DNA from: Pseudoalteromonas piscicida
GTDB taxonomy: Bacteria > Pseudomonadota > Gammaproteobacteria > Enterobacterales > Alteromonadaceae
Length of the DNA stretch: 64,000 nucleotides
Direction of reading: 5' to 3'
Assembly: GCF_002208135.1 (NCBI RefSeq)
Contig: NZ_CP021646.1
Location: 913,501-977,500, forward strand
The notes under the pieces were generated by a model. That model worked only from the letters and a program-made list of their open reading frames with translations. It was not told where the DNA came from and searched no databases. Numbering within the stretch: position 1 is the stretch's first letter; each line of letters starts with the position of its first letter. Positions 37,043-46,415 of this stretch are shown here, piece by piece. Made by a program: the position numbers and the translations under genes.

Positions 37043-38446
37043 TTGAAAACCGTTTTATTAGTAGATGACGATCATGATTTTGCAGAGCTGGCTTGTCGTA
37101 TAGTTGAATATTTGGGCCATGACGCGTGTTTGGCGAATGATTTGGCGTCTGCCAGGCAATGGCTAGAAACGCAAAGTTTTGATCATATCTTTCTTGATTT
37201 TATGCTGCCAGATGGCAGCGGTTTACATTTAGTAGACGAAATAAGAACAGCAGGGATACGCACACCCATTACAATGGTAACGGGACATCCATCGGTAAAA
37301 TCAGCGTTGTCACAGCTTTGTCATGACGGACTAAATTACCTTACGAAGCCCGTTGATGCAGATGATTTTAGAAACGCTTTAAGCCCTTCTAAGAACAAAA
37401 CTAAGCGCACTGAGAGTCAAGCTCATTTTGGTGTGTTGCTGGGTGAGTCTGCCAAAATGAAGCATTTATATAAGATGATAGAGCGTGTGGCAGGTACCGA
37501 TGCTAATGTGATGTTGATGGGGGAAAGTGGTGTGGGTAAAGAGATGTTTGCCCGCGCTATTCATAATGCCAGCACAGTGACGGGGGATTTGGTTAATGTA
37601 AACTGTGGTGCAATCCCGAAAGATTTGATTGGTAGCGAACTGTTTGGTCACGAAAAAGGCGCGTTTACGGGAGCAAATGCTCAAAAAGTCGGCGTATTTG
37701 AGCAAGCAGAGAATGGCACTCTATTTTTGGATGAATTAACCGAAATGCCAATCGAGCAACAGCCAAACTTGCTACGTGTGCTTGAAACGCATACAGTGAC
37801 TCGAGTTGGTGGTACAAAACCAATAAAAGTAAATTGTCGGGTAATATCGGCGACCAATCGCAGCGTTGAAGATATTGCCACCAATGACGTACTGCGAGAG
37901 GATATTTATTTCCGTTTGGCGGTGTTTCCAATTCAAATCCCACCCCTCAGAGAGAGAAAGGAAGACATTCCATTGCTCGCCGAGCATTTTCTACAAAGTT
38001 TGAATAAAAAAGGTCGCAGTCAATATGTGATTAAGGCGGCGGATATGAGCCGTTTGGTTGAATATGACTGGCCTGGTAATGTTCGTGAACTCAAGCACAC
38101 TATCCACCGTGCCTATATTATGGCTGATCACGACGATCACAGCTTAGTGTTTGATGCGAACTTCGCTTCACCTTTTGCACAGGCTAAACGCATGGTAGAA
38201 CACGCGCAGTTAAATCGCGCTCCAATTCCACCGCAGGTGGGCACTTCAAGCAGAGCAAACGCGATTCAAATACCAACGCCTGAAATGAAACCAGGTAAAA
38301 CCATAGAAGAAGTGGAAAGAGAACTGATCTACCACACGTTAGAATCAGTAGAAGGTAATAAAACACTGGCCGCGCGCATGCTTGGGATCAGTACAAAAAC
38401 ACTCTACAACCGTTTAAACGCCTACGAGGGAGAAACACAGTCATAA
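37043..38446 (+). CDS. NtrC-family sigma-54 response regulator
   Basis: 467 aa. A receiver domain (phospho-Asp in HIFLDFMLPDGSG, near residue 52), then an AAA+ sigma-54 activator domain with Walker A GESGVGKE, the GAFTGA loop and Walker B GTLFLDELTE, then a Fis-type HTH ending with NKTLAARMLGISTKTLYNRL. Translation starts at TTG, preceded by GAGAGGG. It should activate promoters of the -24/-12 kind; no such site was found here. It is followed after 15 bases by the stand-alone DHp-like gene, so it heads a signalling operon. Confidence 0.9.
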   Translation: MKTVLLVDDDHDFAELACRIVEYLGHDACLANDLASARQWLETQSFDHIFLDFMLPDGSGLHLVDEIRTAGIRTPITMVTGHPSVKSALSQLCHDGLNYLTKPVDADDFRNALSPSKNKTKRTESQAHFGVLLGESAKMKHLYKMIERVAGTDANVMLMGESGVGKEMFARAIHNASTVTGDLVNVNCGAIPKDLIGSELFGHEKGAFTGANAQKVGVFEQAENGTLFLDELTEMPIEQQPNLLRVLETHTVTRVGGTKPIKVNCRVISATNRSVEDIATNDVLREDIYFRLAVFPIQIPPLRERKEDIPLLAEHFLQSLNKKGRSQYVIKAADMSRLVEYDWPGNVRELKHTIHRAYIMADHDDHSLVFDANFASPFAQAKRMVEHAQLNRAPIPPQVGTSSRANAIQIPTPEMKPGKTIEEVERELIYHTLESVEGNKTLAARMLGISTKTLYNRLNAYEGETQS

Positions 38447-38461
38447 TTTCGGGGAGGAAAA

Positions 38462-38677
38462 ATGACACACCATGATCAAGGCACACTAGCTAAGTTAGTA
38501 CATGATGCACGAAAGCCTTTGAATCAAATTTCAATGAACTCTGAGTTGATCAAGCTTATTGCGGAACAACCTGATTCTCAACAACAGATAATCGAGATAG
38601 CAAATACGATTATTAAAGCAACCAAAGAGTGTAGCGAGCTGTTACAGACGCTAGTGGAGCAAGGAAATGATGAGTGA
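38462..38677 (+). CDS. Stand-alone DHp-like (HisKA-type) protein
   Basis: 71 aa, fully helical. The N-terminal part reads LVHDARKPLNQISMNSELI, the H-box helix of HisKA domains, with one candidate His (residue 15) in LVHDA. There is no ATPase domain. It could be a phosphotransfer or dimerisation partner, a remnant of a kinase, or a decoy. Good position for a real gene: 15 bases after the NtrC-type gene and overlapping the next kinase start by four (GTGA), so it is translationally coupled to both. The conserved DxxxPL is present, unlike Hpt domains. Confidence 0.75.
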   Translation: MTHHDQGTLAKLVHDARKPLNQISMNSELIKLIAEQPDSQQQIIEIANTIIKATKECSELLQTLVEQGNDE

Positions 38678-40158
38678 ACGATGAATCAAAGTTTAGTTAT
38701 TTCATGAACTTAAGTAATAAACTGAACTTTATCTGGTTTGCGGTGGTTGTGAGTGTTGGCCTTGTTGCGTCCAATGCCCTAATCGGTTTTAACAATGTTA
38801 AAGAATTAAATCAAGTTCAACAGAGTATCCGTAACACCAGCGAAGTAATGATGTCACTGGATCAGCTGCATATTGCGATGCTAAATGCGGAGGCTGGACA
38901 AAGAGCATTTTTAATCTCAAATAAAGAAAGCGATTTAGCACCCTTTAGAAAGGCATTACAAAATCTTGATGAGAGTATAGCCAGGGTTGGTCAGAGTCGC
39001 TCAGAAAGTGACGTACAGCAACAAAAGATCAATGTTTATGTCGATGGAGTGAAGGAGCGGTTCAAAACCTTGCAAAGCACGGTGATAGTGGCGCGTAACA
39101 CCGATGTGGGTAACGAAACTCAACTACTCGACCGAGCTACTGAATCAGGTGGTGACTTACGAGAAGAATTTACTCAAATCATGGCTGCGGAGGTAGATAT
39201 TCGAACTATTCAGCTAAATCAGCTGAAACGTGTCCGCAAAGAAGCACAAATTAATATCGTGGTGTTTACTTTGTTGAGCGCCGTGATGATTTTCGCCATT
39301 TTGTTGCTTTTAGTAGTCAATCTGCGCAGTGCAAAAAGAGCGAAGAGCGAATTAGAAAAAGCAAACGATCACCTAGAAGAAAAAGTGCAAGCACGTACCG
39401 AAGCGTTAGAACATTACGCTGAAGAGCTCAATCGTAGTAACCGTGAGCTAGAAGACTTTGCATTTGTCGCATCTCACGACCTGCAAGAACCGCTGAGAAA
39501 GATCCGTGCTTTTGGCGATCGCATCGAAAAGAATTATGGTGAGCACTTAGATGACAAAGGCAAGGATTATTTGGCTCGAATGACAAATGCCGCGCTGCGG
39601 ATGTCAACGCTCATTACCGACTTACTTGAGTTATCTCGTGTAACCACCAGAGCAAAGCCTTTTGAAGAGCAGGATCTCAATCAAGTTTTACAGTTTGTGT
39701 TGGACGATTTAGAAATTGCGGTCAACGACAGTAATGCAACCGTAAACTTAGACGTTTTACCAACAATAAAATGCGATGCCAGTCAAATACATCAGCTGTT
39801 TTTAAATCTACTTTCTAACGCTATCAAGTTTAGGGTAGAAGGGCGCGATCCGATTATTACAATTGCGGTTGAAAACAGCCAATTGATGAGTCAAGATGCC
39901 TATACTTTTGTAGTGGAAGATAATGGCGTTGGCTTTGACGTTGAATACGCAGAGAAAATATTCTCGCCTTTCCAACGATTGCATGACAGAAAAAAATATG
40001 CTGGTACTGGTATCGGTTTAACCGTGTGTAGGCGCATTGTTGAGCGACATGGCGGAACGATTTCAGCGACCAGTGAAGATGGTAAAGGTGCTAAATTCAC
40101 GATCACATTACTCGCTGAACCAACACCAATTATTCAGGAACTGAAGAATGAACTATAA
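38674..40158 (+). CDS. CHASE3-type sensor histidine kinase
   Basis: 494 aa. N-terminal membrane helix (FIWFAVVVSVGLVASNALIGF), a CHASE3-type extracytoplasmic helical sensor up to a second membrane helix near residues 190-213 (VVFTLLSAVMIFAILLLLVV), a coiled coil, the H-box FVASHDLQEPLRKI, and a full HATPase domain (NLLSNAIKF, DNGVGFD, GTGIGLTV). The H-box form SHDLQEPL is that of phytochrome-like kinases. It starts with GTG, overlaps the DHp-like gene by four bases and the next receiver gene by 11. The likely phosphate partner is the receiver at 40148 or the NtrC-type regulator. Confidence 0.88.
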   Translation: MNDESKFSYFMNLSNKLNFIWFAVVVSVGLVASNALIGFNNVKELNQVQQSIRNTSEVMMSLDQLHIAMLNAEAGQRAFLISNKESDLAPFRKALQNLDESIARVGQSRSESDVQQQKINVYVDGVKERFKTLQSTVIVARNTDVGNETQLLDRATESGGDLREEFTQIMAAEVDIRTIQLNQLKRVRKEAQINIVVFTLLSAVMIFAILLLLVVNLRSAKRAKSELEKANDHLEEKVQARTEALEHYAEELNRSNRELEDFAFVASHDLQEPLRKIRAFGDRIEKNYGEHLDDKGKDYLARMTNAALRMSTLITDLLELSRVTTRAKPFEEQDLNQVLQFVLDDLEIAVNDSNATVNLDVLPTIKCDASQIHQLFLNLLSNAIKFRVEGRDPIITIAVENSQLMSQDAYTFVVEDNGVGFDVEYAEKIFSPFQRLHDRKKYAGTGIGLTVCRRIVERHGGTISATSEDGKGAKFTITLLAEPTPIIQELKNEL

Positions 40159-40597
40159 AAAAACTCAGCCGATCCATATTCTGATGGCGGATGATGACGA
40201 AGATGATCGCTTATTGGCGCAAGACGCTTTAGAAGAAAGCCGAGTACTCAATGCGTTTCAATTTGTTAAGGATGGGGTTGAGCTTTTGGAATACTTAAGA
40301 AATGAGGGAGAGTATACTGATAAACAGCAGTACCCAAGACCTAACCTTATTTTACTTGACCTGAATATGCCAAGAATGGATGGTAGAGAAGCGTTACAAG
40401 AAATCAAAAAAGACCCAATACTTCGCTCTATTCCTGTGGTTATTCTAACTACCTCAAAAGAGGAAGAAGACAAACTAAGAGGTTACGACTCAGGAGCCGC
40501 ATCTTACATTACTAAGCCTGTTGATTTTGATGGCTTAGTCGATTTGATGAAGCATTTAGGCAAGTACTGGATTGAAATAGTAGAACTTCCGAATTAA
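40148..40597 (+). CDS. Single-domain response regulator (Rcp1-like)
   Basis: 149 aa, a lone receiver domain. Acidic pocket MADDDEDDR, phospho-acceptor Asp in LILLDLNMPRMDGRE, Thr and Lys switch residues in LTTSKEEED and ITKPVDF. There is no output domain, typical for the Rcp1 type paired with phytochrome-like kinases; such proteins pass phosphate on or act by binding. The start overlaps the upstream kinase gene by 11 bases, so the two are a pair. It precedes the hybrid kinase by about 110 bp. Confidence 0.9.
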   Translation: MNYKKTQPIHILMADDDEDDRLLAQDALEESRVLNAFQFVKDGVELLEYLRNEGEYTDKQQYPRPNLILLDLNMPRMDGREALQEIKKDPILRSIPVVILTTSKEEEDKLRGYDSGAASYITKPVDFDGLVDLMKHLGKYWIEIVELPN

Positions 40598-40707
40598 TCC
40601 TATGGCGCTTGTACAAGCAAGCGCTATCTCATCCCATTGTCCCATATTTTTTCAACTTAACGTGACGACCTAAACGAATTAGTATCACTTCATTTTCGGA
40701 GACCAGT

Positions 40708-42660
40708 ATGAGAAAGGAGTCAGTCAGTGAAGTCAATGTGCTACTCATTGAAGATGACGAAGACGATTATATTTTAACCTTAGATTATTTACAGTCTATC
40801 CCTAACTTTAAATTCAACCTCGTTTGGCAAAGCCAATACCATCAAGCCCTAGAAGCACTCGAGAGTAATGGCTTCGATCTTTGCTTATTAGATTATCAAT
40901 TAGGCCCGCAAACTGGTTTGAGTGTGTTAAAAGAAGCCAGAGCAAGACAGGTTCATACGCCGATAATCATGCTGACAGGGCAATCAGATGAAGTGTTGGA
41001 TAACGAAGCCCTTAAAGCGGGTGCCGAAGACTTCGTTCTCAAGTCAGAGATCAGCAGTGCACGATTTATTCGTTCCATTCGCTATGCTTTGGCCCGCAAA
41101 GAGCTTGAACGTGAGCGTTTAGAGCGATTGCGGGTAGAATCTGACAGTCGTGCAAAAGACCGCTTTCTGGCACATTTAAGCCATGAGTTGAGAACGCCGT
41201 TAACTTCTATCTTAGGTTACACCAATCTCCTCCTTTCTCGAGAGGAGCTGCAGAACGTTAAGCCCGAGTTATCTATAATCAATAATAATAGCGAGCACTT
41301 ACTTAACTTGTTAAACGATGTGCTCGATCTATCAAAGTTAAATGAAAACCGATTACAGCTAAATAAGCAGAGCACGTGTTTAAATAGCTTTCTAAGTGAC
41401 TTATTTAGTTTGTTTAAAATGGCCGCTGCTAAGAAAGGCTTGAGTTTTAGTATCGAGGCTAAAACGCCATTGCCGCAGGATGTAAAAGTAGATAAGACGA
41501 GATTAAAGCAGGTACTCATCAACATTATTTATAATGCGATTAAGTTTACGAGCTCCGGTTTTGTGAAGGTCGAGATCACATTACAAGCGGATGCAAAACT
41601 TGAATTCAAGGTGATTGATACAGGTATTGGTATTCCTTGCGAGAAGCTTAAACGTATATTTAAGCCTTTTGAACAAGTGCAAAACGTCACGACTCGCACA
41701 GACGAAGGTGCCGGTCTTGGTTTGGCTATTAGCTCCGCACTCATTAAGTTGATGGGAGGCGAGCTTGCGGTTGAGTCGACCTTGGGAGAGGGGAGTGAAT
41801 TTGGGTTTAGTATTGACCTTGATACTATCGATGAAATGACCCTTGCGCCACTGATGCTAGATAAGACCCAAAGTGCGACCGATAACTCGTTCCCATCTGA
41901 TCTGAAAGGACATATCCTTATCGTTGAAGACATTAGTGAGATCCAGATGTTATTGCGCACTTTGATTGGTCAAACCGGCTCAACCGCTGAAATTGCGGGC
42001 GATGGCATTGAAGCGCTCGCGATGCTTAAGGATGACCCAGATAAATATGATTTAATCCTTATGGACTTGCATATGCCGAGAATGGATGGCCGAGACACGA
42101 TAGTTGCTCTCAGAGAGCGTGGTATTGACTTACCCGTTGTCGCACTGACAGCAGCAGCTCAAAAAGGCACAAAAGAAGAGCTAATGGCGCTTGGTTTTAG
42201 CGATATGATGAGCAAACCTGTCAATGTCTCTGAATTCGGAGAATGTTTAGAACTCTACTTGAGTGACGGGTTAGTAACGTCTAGGGACGATGCAGAGCAA
42301 GCTATCGGTGCTTTGCAGTTTTTAGTGGTAGAAGACGACGCCGATACGCGCAACCTTCTCAAGCTACTGCTTAATTCACTGCAAGTGAATGTGGTTACGG
42401 CTGATAGTGCGCAAAGCTGTTGGCAGCATTTTGTTGGTTCTGAGCGCTTTGACACGATTTTACTGGATATAGGTCTGCCTGATAAGTCAGGACTTACGCT
42501 TGCGCGAGAGATAAAAGCACAAGATCCCAGTCAGCATATCGTGATCGCTAGTGGTTTCGATCCTGAGCCGGAAAAATTGGCCGAGTCGCAAGTAGATGAA
42601 GTGTTATTAAAGCCTATTACACTGGTGGATCTGAAAGAAGTCAAAGAAAAGCTGGTTTAG
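40708..42660 (+). CDS. Hybrid histidine kinase with three receiver domains
   Basis: 650 aa, soluble, no membrane segment. Order: receiver (residues about 8-125, phospho-Asp in LCLLDYQLGPQTG), HisKA (HLSHELRTPLTSILGY), HATPase (NIIYNAIKF, DTGIGI, GAGLGLAIS), receiver 2 (LILMDLHMPRMDGRD), receiver 3 (ILLDIGLPDKSG). Each receiver has its phospho-acceptor Asp. A Hpt domain or an output domain is absent, so phosphate probably leaves through a separate Hpt or DHp protein. A possible partner is the 71-aa protein at 38462. Fourth gene after the NtrC-type regulator in one direction. Confidence 0.9.
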   Translation: MRKESVSEVNVLLIEDDEDDYILTLDYLQSIPNFKFNLVWQSQYHQALEALESNGFDLCLLDYQLGPQTGLSVLKEARARQVHTPIIMLTGQSDEVLDNEALKAGAEDFVLKSEISSARFIRSIRYALARKELERERLERLRVESDSRAKDRFLAHLSHELRTPLTSILGYTNLLLSREELQNVKPELSIINNNSEHLLNLLNDVLDLSKLNENRLQLNKQSTCLNSFLSDLFSLFKMAAAKKGLSFSIEAKTPLPQDVKVDKTRLKQVLINIIYNAIKFTSSGFVKVEITLQADAKLEFKVIDTGIGIPCEKLKRIFKPFEQVQNVTTRTDEGAGLGLAISSALIKLMGGELAVESTLGEGSEFGFSIDLDTIDEMTLAPLMLDKTQSATDNSFPSDLKGHILIVEDISEIQMLLRTLIGQTGSTAEIAGDGIEALAMLKDDPDKYDLILMDLHMPRMDGRDTIVALRERGIDLPVVALTAAAQKGTKEELMALGFSDMMSKPVNVSEFGECLELYLSDGLVTSRDDAEQAIGALQFLVVEDDADTRNLLKLLLNSLQVNVVTADSAQSCWQHFVGSERFDTILLDIGLPDKSGLTLAREIKAQDPSQHIVIASGFDPEPEKLAESQVDEVLLKPITLVDLKEVKEKLV

Positions 42661-42688
42661 GTGGAGATTAAAAGAATGGCTCAAGGAA

Positions 42689-42943
42689 TTAAATGATACC
42701 TTGAGCTATTCTTTGCAACAGTACGATTTTTCTTAGTGCGCCAAACTTGCCATATTTAGCGCTAAGCGCACCGAACATAAATACGAAACCCAATCCCTGA
42801 GGTGAACTAATCGCGCCAGTGAATACCTTTTTGGCTTTAACTTGGGTAAGTTGATTAAGATGTTTAGCGTTAATGAGCTTTTTCTTCTCAACGACGACTT
42901 CTTGGTGCAACTTGTCAGTGATGAACTCAGCGAGCTTCGTCAT
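42689..42943 (-). CDS. YqjK-like small protein
   Basis: 84 aa. A charged N-terminal half is followed by a moderately hydrophobic stretch (GLGFVFMFGALSAKYG) and a basic tail. Its position is third in the order DUF883, YqjE-like, this gene, which mirrors E. coli yqjD-yqjE-yqjK. It overlaps the YqjE-like gene by 17 bases. Family assignment rests on position more than on residues. Confidence 0.6.
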   Translation of the reverse strand: MTKLAEFITDKLHQEVVVEKKKLINAKHLNQLTQVKAKKVFTGAISSPQGLGFVFMFGALSAKYGKFGALRKIVLLQRIAQGII

Positions 42944-43364
42944 TACTAGCCTCCTGTTTCGCGACTGGTGTATAAAAACCAGACGTCAAGTCGTTAATGC
43001 TATTATTGAAGAGCCTGAGTCCTGTGATGATTAGGTAATAAATCATCGCAATATTGATAGTCAGTACTATGCCTGCCGAAATGAACCAGCTTAGCCCCGC
43101 GTAGGTTAATGCATAAGCAAATAACACATGCAAGCTTCCCCACACCATCGCCGTTAAGATCAAAGAAAATAGAATTAATCCGAGCGCAATACATAAGGTT
43201 TTTAGATTAGCTCTAAACTTGGCACCTAATAGGTTTAGTTGTGCTTCTGCGATCTGCTGATAACTGTTAAATAATAGAGACACTGAATCTTTGAGCTCAG
43301 CGAGCGCTGGAGTGCGCTCGTGAGCTGCTGCTTGACGGTCTCTTACTTGAGCTTGGTCTTGCAT
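42927..43364 (-). CDS. YqjE-like membrane protein (phage holin-like fold)
   Basis: 145 aa with an N-terminal soluble helix, then two hydrophobic segments (TLCIALGLILFSLILTAMVW and AGLSWFISAGIVLTINIAMI). This pattern is that of the YqjE/Holin-X family of inner-membrane proteins, found next to DUF883 proteins. No lytic function is implied. It starts two bases after the stop of the DUF883 gene and overlaps the next one. Stress or stationary-phase regulation is likely by analogy with E. coli yqjDE. Confidence 0.7.
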   Translation of the reverse strand: MQDQAQVRDRQAAAHERTPALAELKDSVSLLFNSYQQIAEAQLNLLGAKFRANLKTLCIALGLILFSLILTAMVWGSLHVLFAYALTYAGLSWFISAGIVLTINIAMIYYLIITGLRLFNNSINDLTSGFYTPVAKQEASNDEAR

Positions 43365-43366
43365 GG

Positions 43367-43696
43367 TTACTTATTCCTTAACAGCATAGTTGCCAACATA
43401 CCGAGTGAAAATGCGATACCAGCCGTTTTTACTGGGTTTTCTGTTGCATACTTTTTCACGCCTGAAGTATTCCACGCGCGTTCCCACTCCTTACGTTTGG
43501 CACCAATGGCTTCGCTTGAGTCATGACCTTTTTCCCGCAATGAGGTTTCAGTGCGAGACGCTGAAGCGTGTAGTGAATCTACTGACGCATGCAATGTATC
43601 AGCAATTTGATCCGTAACAGGATGACTAGAGTCATGGCCATTTGACTGTGGTTTAGTGGTATTACTTGTCTGTGTTTGATTTGCTTGGTTACTCAT
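43367..43696 (-). CDS. DUF883 (YqjD/ElaB-like) membrane-anchored protein
   Basis: 109 aa. A long polar helical N-terminal half (many Ser, Thr, Asn, His) ends in a C-terminal hydrophobic anchor, KTAGIAFSLGMLATMLLRNK. E. coli YqjD and ElaB are stationary-phase, ribosome-associated inner-membrane proteins with this layout. First gene of the three-gene operon, running to 42689. No signal peptide. The N-terminal 30 residues are low-complexity and may vary between strains. Confidence 0.75.
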   Translation of the reverse strand: MSNQANQTQTSNTTKPQSNGHDSSHPVTDQIADTLHASVDSLHASASRTETSLREKGHDSSEAIGAKRKEWERAWNTSGVKKYATENPVKTAGIAFSLGMLATMLLRNK

Positions 43697-44095
43697 AAAC
43701 TACTCCTTATTCGTTTAGTTCACTGTATTAGTTGCAAACCCTTTGCCAACTTAAAAATCCATTAATATCAATATCTTAAAAACATCCTTTATTATGGGTC
43801 GGTAGATGCGATACGAAGGGTGTAAATGTTACATAGCAGAACCTACAGGGTATGGCATTTGTAAAATTGACTGGCGCCATCCCGATATCTGAATACCAAA
43901 CTCACCTCTAGTTTGTTTTTTGTCGGAAGTGGAAATAGGAAGGAAACTTATATTGTTAATTCTAAAAAGCAATACACGAGAAGCAAAAAAAGGCGCTACC
44001 AAGTGGTAGCGCCAAAACCAGACTCTTCGTGGAAGAGCCAGGACTGAGTCAAAGGGGAAATAATTGGGAGGCTACTATAGAGCCAAAATCACTGC
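43697..44095. other. Intergenic region with a terminator hairpin
   Basis: About 399 bp without a convincing gene. It holds the DUF883 operon promoter at the left and hairpins near 43994-44036 at the right. No other structure seen. Confidence 0.4.
43986..44015 (-). terminator. Terminator of the outer-membrane barrel gene
   Basis: Perfect 9-bp stem GGCGCTACC / GGTAGCGCC with 4-base loop, followed on the minus strand by a run of T (A on the plus strand at 43987-43993). A weaker second hairpin (CTCTTC / GAAGAG) follows at 44023-44037. Confidence 0.7.
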
Positions 44096-44671
44096 TTAAA
44101 ACTGATATTCGATAGAGACAGCAGCAACGTCCATATCTGGGTCAATATTGTCTTCAAGTTCATAGCGTGTATATTCTAAACGCATGTTAATGCTTTCATT
44201 AAGGTGGAACTCAACGCCGGCGCCGTATAGCCAGTCGCCACCTTCAAGATTAGATGAAACACGACCTACAGCTGGAATATCAGCGTAGATATCTGCATCC
44301 CATTCAAGCCAACCACCTTTTGCATAAACTGAGAAATGCTCATTTAGTGGGGCTGATATACGCGTAGATAAAGAAATACCGTCGATTTCAGCAGAGTTGT
44401 CAATGTCACTCGCTTCGTCGAAGTTTTCATAGGCAAGTTCAAAGCTCCAATATGGGTTGATTTTTGTACCCACATAAGCCTTCAACATAGAAGAATCATC
44501 GTCGAACGATGTGTCGTTCTCACGATCTTCCCACTGGAAAGAGTATTGGCCGTAACCGATACCCGTGTAAATTTTATAATCATCTAGTCCAAAATTAGAC
44601 TCCGCGTGAGCAGCGGTAGATGCAAGGCCAAGAGAGGCTAGTAGCGCAGCGGCAATAGTTAATTGTTTCAT
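44096..44671 (-). CDS. Outer-membrane beta-barrel protein (OmpA-like domain)
   Basis: 191 aa. Signal peptide MKQLTIAAALLASLGLASTA ending near AHAES, then eight predicted strands with alternating hydrophobic residues and acidic turns (SNFGLDDYKIYTGIGYGQY, GAGVEFHLNESINMRLEYTRYE), and a terminal aromatic VSIEYQF that fits BAM recognition. It resembles the OMP_b-brl family of small barrels without the peptidoglycan-binding domain. The neighbour upstream, about 60 bp away, is a periplasmic BON protein. Role unknown. Confidence 0.85.
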   Translation of the reverse strand: MKQLTIAAALLASLGLASTAAHAESNFGLDDYKIYTGIGYGQYSFQWEDRENDTSFDDDSSMLKAYVGTKINPYWSFELAYENFDEASDIDNSAEIDGISLSTRISAPLNEHFSVYAKGGWLEWDADIYADIPAVGRVSSNLEGGDWLYGAGVEFHLNESINMRLEYTRYELEDNIDPDMDVAAVSIEYQF

Positions 44672-44730
44672 CTTTACTCCTTAAATCAATATAAGTATGG
44701 GAGGGGGAGTCCCCCTCGAGTCAAAATCGC

Positions 44731-45294
44731 TTATGATTTTGTAGTAATGCGAAGGTTATCTTTGACATCTTTAACGTCGTTAGCGTTTTTCGCGATTTGA
44801 ACAGCAAGATCACGCTCTGCCTCGCTACCAACGTGGCCGTTTAGTGTTACGACTAAACCTTCCACATCAACATCGATATCAGTACCGTCTACATCTGTAT
44901 CAAATAGGTAGCGTGACTTAATTACGGTTGCGATTTTTGCGTCAGTAAAGCCGCTATCGCTTTCGTAATTACGCTCTTTTTTACGTTCGTCTGACATATT
45001 GACAATAGTCAACTCGTTTTTAACGTCTCTTACGCCATCGATACCTAAAACAAGTTCTTCAGCCAACTTCTTATCTACCGAGTGCTCAACCTCACCGGTT
45101 AACACTACAACACCATTTTTTACGTCTGTGTTAATGTCGAAGTTGTTTAGCTCACCGTTGAAAAGTAGCGTTGCTTCTGCTTTACCGTCGATCCAAGCGT
45201 CACTTGCTTCTTTTTCCCAAGAGTTATCAGCAGCAAATGCTGAAGCAGTAGTAAGTGAAGATACAAGTACAGTTGCGATTAATGTCTTTTTCAT
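44731..45294 (-). CDS. Periplasmic BON-domain protein (OsmY-like)
   Basis: 187 aa. Signal peptide MKKTLIATVLVSSLTTASAFA, then two BON domains, the first at about residues 45-100 (DVKNGVVVLTGEVEHSVDKK) and the second at 115-185 (DVEGLVVTLNGHVGSEAERD). OsmY and related proteins help the envelope during osmotic or other stress and bind phospholipids. It is probably co-regulated with the neighbouring barrel gene and the stress genes downstream. Confidence 0.85.
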   Translation of the reverse strand: MKKTLIATVLVSSLTTASAFAADNSWEKEASDAWIDGKAEATLLFNGELNNFDINTDVKNGVVVLTGEVEHSVDKKLAEELVLGIDGVRDVKNELTIVNMSDERKKERNYESDSGFTDAKIATVIKSRYLFDTDVDGTDIDVDVEGLVVTLNGHVGSEAERDLAVQIAKNANDVKDVKDNLRITTKS

Positions 45295-45524
45295 GATTAA
45301 ACTCCTTTAATTTCGTAGTCGAGTTATCTATTGCAGCTGTTGTGCCAGAATTTAACTAATTGAAAATTAATGGCTTTTTGTTTTCTCTGTAAATTCTAAG
45401 GAAGAATTTACAGAGAAAGTGTGTACATTACTTTGTAATAATTACCTTTTTTATGAACGACTAATTAATATTATTAGGAATGATTACTGCATTCTCATGT
45501 TGTCGATTACTTATATAGGAATGT

Positions 45525-46415
45525 GTGATTATGAATTTAGACAAATTTTGGACGTTAATTAATGACAAGTTAATCTCTTGGCTTGAATCTGGTGTGCAAT
45601 TACTACCTAATATGATCCTAGCCTTAATGATACTCATCTTTTTTACGGTGTTGGCTAAAATATCATCAGTTTGGTTTTCTAAAGCGATTAAAAAAGCAAT
45701 AAAGACAGAACAAGTTGCTTCTCTTATTAGTTCTATATTCAAAGTCTCTATTATTGCCATTGGGATTTTCTTTGCTTTAGATATAGTCAAGCTATCGGGA
45801 GCCGTGATGTCACTGTTAGCTGGAGCGGGGATCATAGGGCTTGCCATTGGCTTTGCATTCCAAGATATGACAGAGAACCTCATTGCTGGATTTGTGATGG
45901 GAGTCAGAAAACCCTTTATGGTCGGTGACATCATAAGAACTAAGGATTGCTTTGGCACGGTAAGCAAAATCAATTTGAGGAATACCTTAGTAGAAAATTT
46001 TTACGGCCAGCTGTCTTACATTCCCAACAAGATTCTCTTTAAGAATGAGTTACAAAACTACACTAAGCTTGGTAAGCGAAGAATAGAAGTACCAGTTGGC
46101 ATCTCATACGCAGATGACCCAGAGGAAGCCCGAGAGGTGATTGTTGATGCAATTAATAAGCTTGATTTCGTAGTAAACCAGAAGGAAACGGACGTTTATG
46201 CAGAGTCTTTTGGTGACAGCTCTATTAATCTATTAGTGTGGTTTTGGATAGACTATCCTGCTGATCCTGGCTTTATGCTGGTCAGGCACAAAGCAATTTG
46301 CACCATTAACCGTGTGTTAGCTGATAACGATATCTTGATTCCTTTCCCAATTAGGACTTTGGACTTCAATGCCAAAGGGAGCAAGACCTTAAGTGCGCAA
46401 TTATCACAGGAATAA
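45525..46415 (+). CDS. MscS-family small-conductance mechanosensitive channel
   Basis: 296 aa. Three membrane segments: near residues 20-45 (PNMILALMILIFFTVLA), 62-85 (SLISSIFKVSIIAIGIFFAL), and the pore-lining helix near 95-120 (LAGAGIIGLAIGFAFQDM). The MscS beta domain (VGDIIRTKDCFGTV) and C-terminal alpha/beta domain follow. Opens under membrane tension to release solutes upon hypo-osmotic shock. ATG at 45531 (MNLDKFW) is an equal start; the first at 45525 gives two extra residues. Divergent from the BON gene. Confidence 0.9.
   Translation: MIMNLDKFWTLINDKLISWLESGVQLLPNMILALMILIFFTVLAKISSVWFSKAIKKAIKTEQVASLISSIFKVSIIAIGIFFALDIVKLSGAVMSLLAGAGIIGLAIGFAFQDMTENLIAGFVMGVRKPFMVGDIIRTKDCFGTVSKINLRNTLVENFYGQLSYIPNKILFKNELQNYTKLGKRRIEVPVGISYADDPEEAREVIVDAINKLDFVVNQKETDVYAESFGDSSINLLVWFWIDYPADPGFMLVRHKAICTINRVLADNDILIPFPIRTLDFNAKGSKTLSAQLSQE

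Noticed and set aside
37466..37987. Several minus-strand ORFs over the NtrC-type regulator
   Set aside because: Shadows of a clear AAA+ domain gene.
45461..45973. 170-aa minus-strand ORF opposite the MscS gene
   Set aside because: Complete overlap with a conserved channel gene; antisense shadow.
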